Shown piece after piece: positions 61,045-64,000 of a stretch of DNA of 64,000 bases. The notes beneath the pieces are model-generated. The model ran no database searches. It saw only the letters and a program-made list of their open reading frames with translations, and was not told the origin of the DNA. Each line of letters opens with the position of its first letter. Within the stretch, counting starts at the first letter, position 1. A program made the translations under genes and the position numbers. The stretch spans positions 422,406-486,405 of the forward strand of contig NMRA01000241.1 of the NCBI GenBank assembly GCA_002633005.1, written 5' to 3'. The stretch is from Phoronis australis (lineage: Eukaryota; Phoronida; Phoronidae).

Positions 61045-61472
61045 TTGAGCCAAGATAGTATGTCCGTTAGCAGGTAGTGAGACAAAGCTGAGTTTGAGCT
61101 AGATACATGTCTGTTAACATGTAGTGAGACAAAGCTGAGTTTGAGCTAGGTTACATGTCCGTTAGCACGTAGTGAGACAAAGCTGAGTTTGAGCTAGGTT
61201 ACATGTCCGTTAGCACGTAGTGAGACAAAGCTAAGTTTGAGCTAGATTGCATATATGTTAGCACGTAGTGAGACAAAGCTGAGTTTGAGCTAGATTGCAT
61301 GTCCGTTAGCACGTAGTGAGACAAAGCTGAGCTTGAGCTAGATTGCATATATGTTAGCACGTAGTGAGACAAAGCTGAGTTTGAGCTAGATTGCATATAT
61401 GTTAGCACGTAGTGAGACAAAGCTGAGTTTGAGCTAGATTACATGTCCGTTAGCACGTAGTGAGACAAAGCT
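61045..61472. repeat. 48-bp minisatellite in the intron after exon 5
   Basis: About nine copies of a 48-bp unit with core TTAGCACGTAGTGAGACAAA and GCTGAGTTTGAGCTAG. It starts about 40 bp after the exon 5 donor. Repetitive open frames on the minus strand come only from the period being a multiple of three. Confidence 0.95.
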
Positions 61473-61645
61473 GAATTTCAAAGCGCAATGGTAGAGAGCA
61501 TATCTGCATAAAAACAATTGTGTCTTTGGACTGGTATACTTCAAGTTAATGTAATCATCACATTGTCTTAGTATATGACAACAAATGTGGGGCATGCTTA
61601 AAATACATGTACCTGTCACATGTGCTGCAACTCCTGAGTTGTCGC

Positions 61646-63215
61646 AATTGACCTTACGCCAGAAAATGTATGACAGATGTGATTGACCAATCAGAATGCT
61701 GCATTCCGGACACTCCTCCAGACTGCAGTTCAAGTCGCCATCTTGTCCGATAAACATTAGCGGCTGTAGGACAAAACACATTCAACTACAATGTGCATTT
61801 TAAATGGCCAAGAGGTGTTGTTGTGGTGTGTGTAATTCAGACAGTCGTTATACCGACAGAGATGGAAGTCTTGTCAATTTTTGGCCTTTTCCAAAGCCTA
61901 AAAATGACGTAAATGAGCAAACGGTGGATTAATTAAACTGTGCGTACTCCCGCACAAGCAGCCTAACCTGTCAACATTGTTTGACCACTCGAAAGCTTAA
62001 CACAAGTATGTTTTAAGGTATGCACTCTTTTGAATATTTTTTTGATATCGGAATTTTGGCTCTGGATTACAGTCTTTGTTCAGTGTGTGACCCGCCACCT
62101 CTAGGATCACTTTCTGGTTCATTATAACCATACACAACAACCTTTTCCATAGCACTGACAAAAACGAGTTAAAATATAGTCAATCAAGAGTCAAAATGCA
62201 TTGCATGCCTACCTACTTACCTATTAGAGGCTCTTTCATCTATACTGACTATGTTGTTATAGGCCTATTCCTATTCCTTCGTAACTCCTCAGTCTTAGCC
62301 CTGTCGAGCAAGGCTCGAGATAAGTTATTATCTTGACAAAGATTGCCAGTAAAAGCCAAAGCGAAGGATTGAAAACTTCATTATGAAGATCGGAAAAAAT
62401 GCACATTAATTACCGAAAATACATAGCATTTTGGCGCTACGTCGTGGCACTACAGGAACGACAAGCACGTACTGAGCAAATACGCAGTGCCCTTATTGGT
62501 TGACATGTACATAGTATATAACTGAGATATAAAACAACAGATTGACAGCATTCCGCAGTCGGCAAGTGTGCTTTGTTTAGTCTGTCTTCGGAGGTCATAA
62601 TCAAGGTCACCACTGACCGGGTTAGGCTGGTGTTGCTTCATCAAAATCACTGCCTTTGAAATGTTAATTTGATTGGTTACAGTTACTTTGAATTTCGACT
62701 TGTTATGTGTGTCTGTCACGTCGCCAGCTCAACCATCGGCGATCAATGGACACGAAATTCTCGGCTAAACTGTTACAGTTACAGCTCAGTAGGTTTCTTG
62801 ATCCCCTCAAAATTTTAGTAAAATGTTCGTTTTGCTTTGAGGGAAGAATTCAGTGTTATTCCTAAAGGATTTTTACTATTATTTTTAACCGCATTCGTGT
62901 AGTTTTTGTCGACACTGATGTCAACTCTATGAGGCTCGTCAGATTTGCGTTGATTTCTGAAACATCCGTGGGCGGTTTACATGTCAGGTGTCCTCGACGT
63001 AAATCTTCATCCCATTCCCGTAGGAACCTTTTCTGAAGGCTGTTGCCTTTTGTCTTTGTCATGGCGAGATTCATAGGGAAGATAATGTTCGCCAAAGTCT
63101 GCGTGAATATCAGTGATCACACCAGTCTTGCTTGACGAAGCCATTCTCTGATGTTGGACTTCCGCATCACGTGACATCATAGGCGGAGCGATCTTCTGCT
63201 GGCGTAAGGTCAATT
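61646..63215. mobile_element. THAP-containing element with AATT-flanked inverted ends
   Basis: AATTGACCTTACGCCAG occurs at 61646-61662 and as its exact reverse complement at 63199-63215. AATT may be a 4-bp target duplication around GACCTTACGCCAG ends. A THAP frame starts 158 bp inside the left end. The right part has inward-facing minus-strand open frames of unknown nature. No catalytic domain was recognised. The family is unassigned. Confidence 0.5.
61804..62005 (+). pseudogene. THAP domain fragment, frameshifted
   Basis: The ATG at 61804 opens 42 codons: MAKRCCCGVCNSDSRY, then a segment with NFWPFPKPKND, ending at 61932. The Cys-x4-Cys pair and the F-x-P-K-P segment are THAP features. In the next frame WIKLCVLPHKQ-like text (about 61927-61960) continues the domain's Trp region, so one frameshift is present. 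The second zinc-ligand pair (C-x-x-H-F) was not found. Confidence 0.65.
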
Positions 63216-63228
63216 CAGTACGAGTCAT
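62862..63228 (-). other. Two overlapping minus-strand frames of unknown nature
   Basis: From ATG at 63228 a 73-codon hydrophilic frame runs inward. A second frame (63095 to 62862) overlaps it and continues with a charged stretch (RFLREWDEDLRRGHLTCK). Together they look like one decayed reading frame with a shift near 63040, but neither part is recognisable. The ATG lies just outside the right inverted end of the 61646-63215 element. They may equally be chance frames. Confidence 0.25.
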
Positions 63229-63619
63229 AGCACTTCTCTACTTGAAAGACAGTATCTTTAGAAAGTTAATTATATAACGAAATGATGATTGTTTATCGTT
63301 TTTTATGACTTTTTGTATGATACTGTGAAGTCCTTGGAAACTATGAATATTTGCCTCAGTGAATTTTTCATCGCCTAACTACTCAGATAGTAGTTTTAGG
63401 CTGCCACATTTGACATGCTACGTTAGATAATATTGGTAAAATCTTGCCAGTTTAGGCTATGATATGCAATAGATAAGGGAAAATTTATTTTGTTATCTTT
63501 TTATAAATGATAAGTGGTGCCAAATTTTCAGCAATAAAATTCTTCGTTATTTTTATCTCTGTACATCAGGCATCTGTGGCCTGTCACAATATTGTTGTCA
63601 CAGCCAATTTTTGATTTAG

Positions 63620-63800
63620 AATACTTATGAAATTGGTCTCAAATTATTCCTTAGTCAAAATGGTGGTAATTTAATGGCTTCAAAACAACAGGCAATTTTT
63701 TACTGCTAGAGACTGGGCTCCACAATTTGGCGTGTCACGATATGTCATTTTTGCGCCAAGCATGGTCCCACGAATCACAAATTTCAGTTTTTTGAATACT
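63620..63800 (+). repeat. Dispersed repeat related to 56150-56330
   Basis: It shares the ordered words GAAATTGGTCTCAAATT, TTGGCGTGTCA and GCCAAGCATGGTC with the copy at 56150. Non-coding. Confidence 0.65.
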
Positions 63801-64000
63801 CGGAAATCATTTCTCATGGAGTAAGAAACAAGTTGTGACCACGTTTATAGCGGTAAGTAGACTAAACCAAAAGTTGGCTTCTTGGACGCAATGTGGATTT
63901 ATAGCCAGTTAGATTGCTGTTTATGCACGCTTGTTTCATCTCTTTTGGCTAAAGTGAGCAGCACCACATTGGCTGTGTTGTCTGCTACTACTAATGCTAT

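Noticed and set aside
61199-61420. Repetitive protein of 16-residue units on the minus strand
   Set aside because: It arises from the 48-bp minisatellite in an intron; the period is simply a multiple of three.

Overview
The window is animal nuclear DNA, probably from a marine invertebrate. It is AT-rich, has GT-AG introns of 0.3 to 10 kb, and most of its length is decayed DNA transposons, MITEs, tRNA-like SINEs and minisatellites. The exact phylum cannot be fixed from the sequence. Nearly all long open frames are chance frames; the one recognisable host gene is the 5' part of an ABCB1-type (P-glycoprotein/MDR) ABC transporter on the + strand.

The ABCB1-like gene runs from about 41.3 kb off the right edge. 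Its proposed exons are 41303-41401 (5'UTR plus ATG), 51304-51378, 59796-59843, 60157-60299 and 60798-61006. Reading phases match across every junction (1,1,1,0, then 2). The last exon encodes transmembrane helix 1 and part of the first extracellular loop. The two small exons at 51.3 and 59.8 kb are phase 1-1, so either can be skipped without breaking the frame. The second carries a PPxY motif. The rest of the transporter lies beyond the window.

The left 41 kb is intergenic or non-coding and full of mobile elements whose ends can be read directly. These include a foldback hAT-like element with an 8-bp duplication (2012-2708), nested in an older element; two THAP-domain elements bounded by TTAA (6982-8616, 12917-14595); a hAT-type MITE family with perfect 8-bp duplications (15113-15510, 36132-36618); a MITE with 3-bp duplications (16721-17188, second copy 49765-50273); a TA-flanked element with internal tandem repeats (21562-23477); a 4-kb element with a 5-bp duplication (24429-28496) that holds a decayed pogo/Tigger-type element; and a related 5-bp-duplication element that landed inside a minisatellite (30061-31049).

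Introns of the transporter hold more of the same. There is a TTAA element with ~310-bp inverted arms and a THAP coding start in both arms (43121-44448); two copies of a TA-flanked element with GGGCGGTTAA subterminal repeats (46489-48255, 57542-59722); a Ty3/Gypsy gag-protease remnant split by a MITE (about 48.7-50.5 kb); and, after exon 5, a 48-bp minisatellite and another THAP remnant (about 61646-63215). The recurring theme is several THAP-domain transposon relics, three bounded by TTAA as expected for Kolobok.
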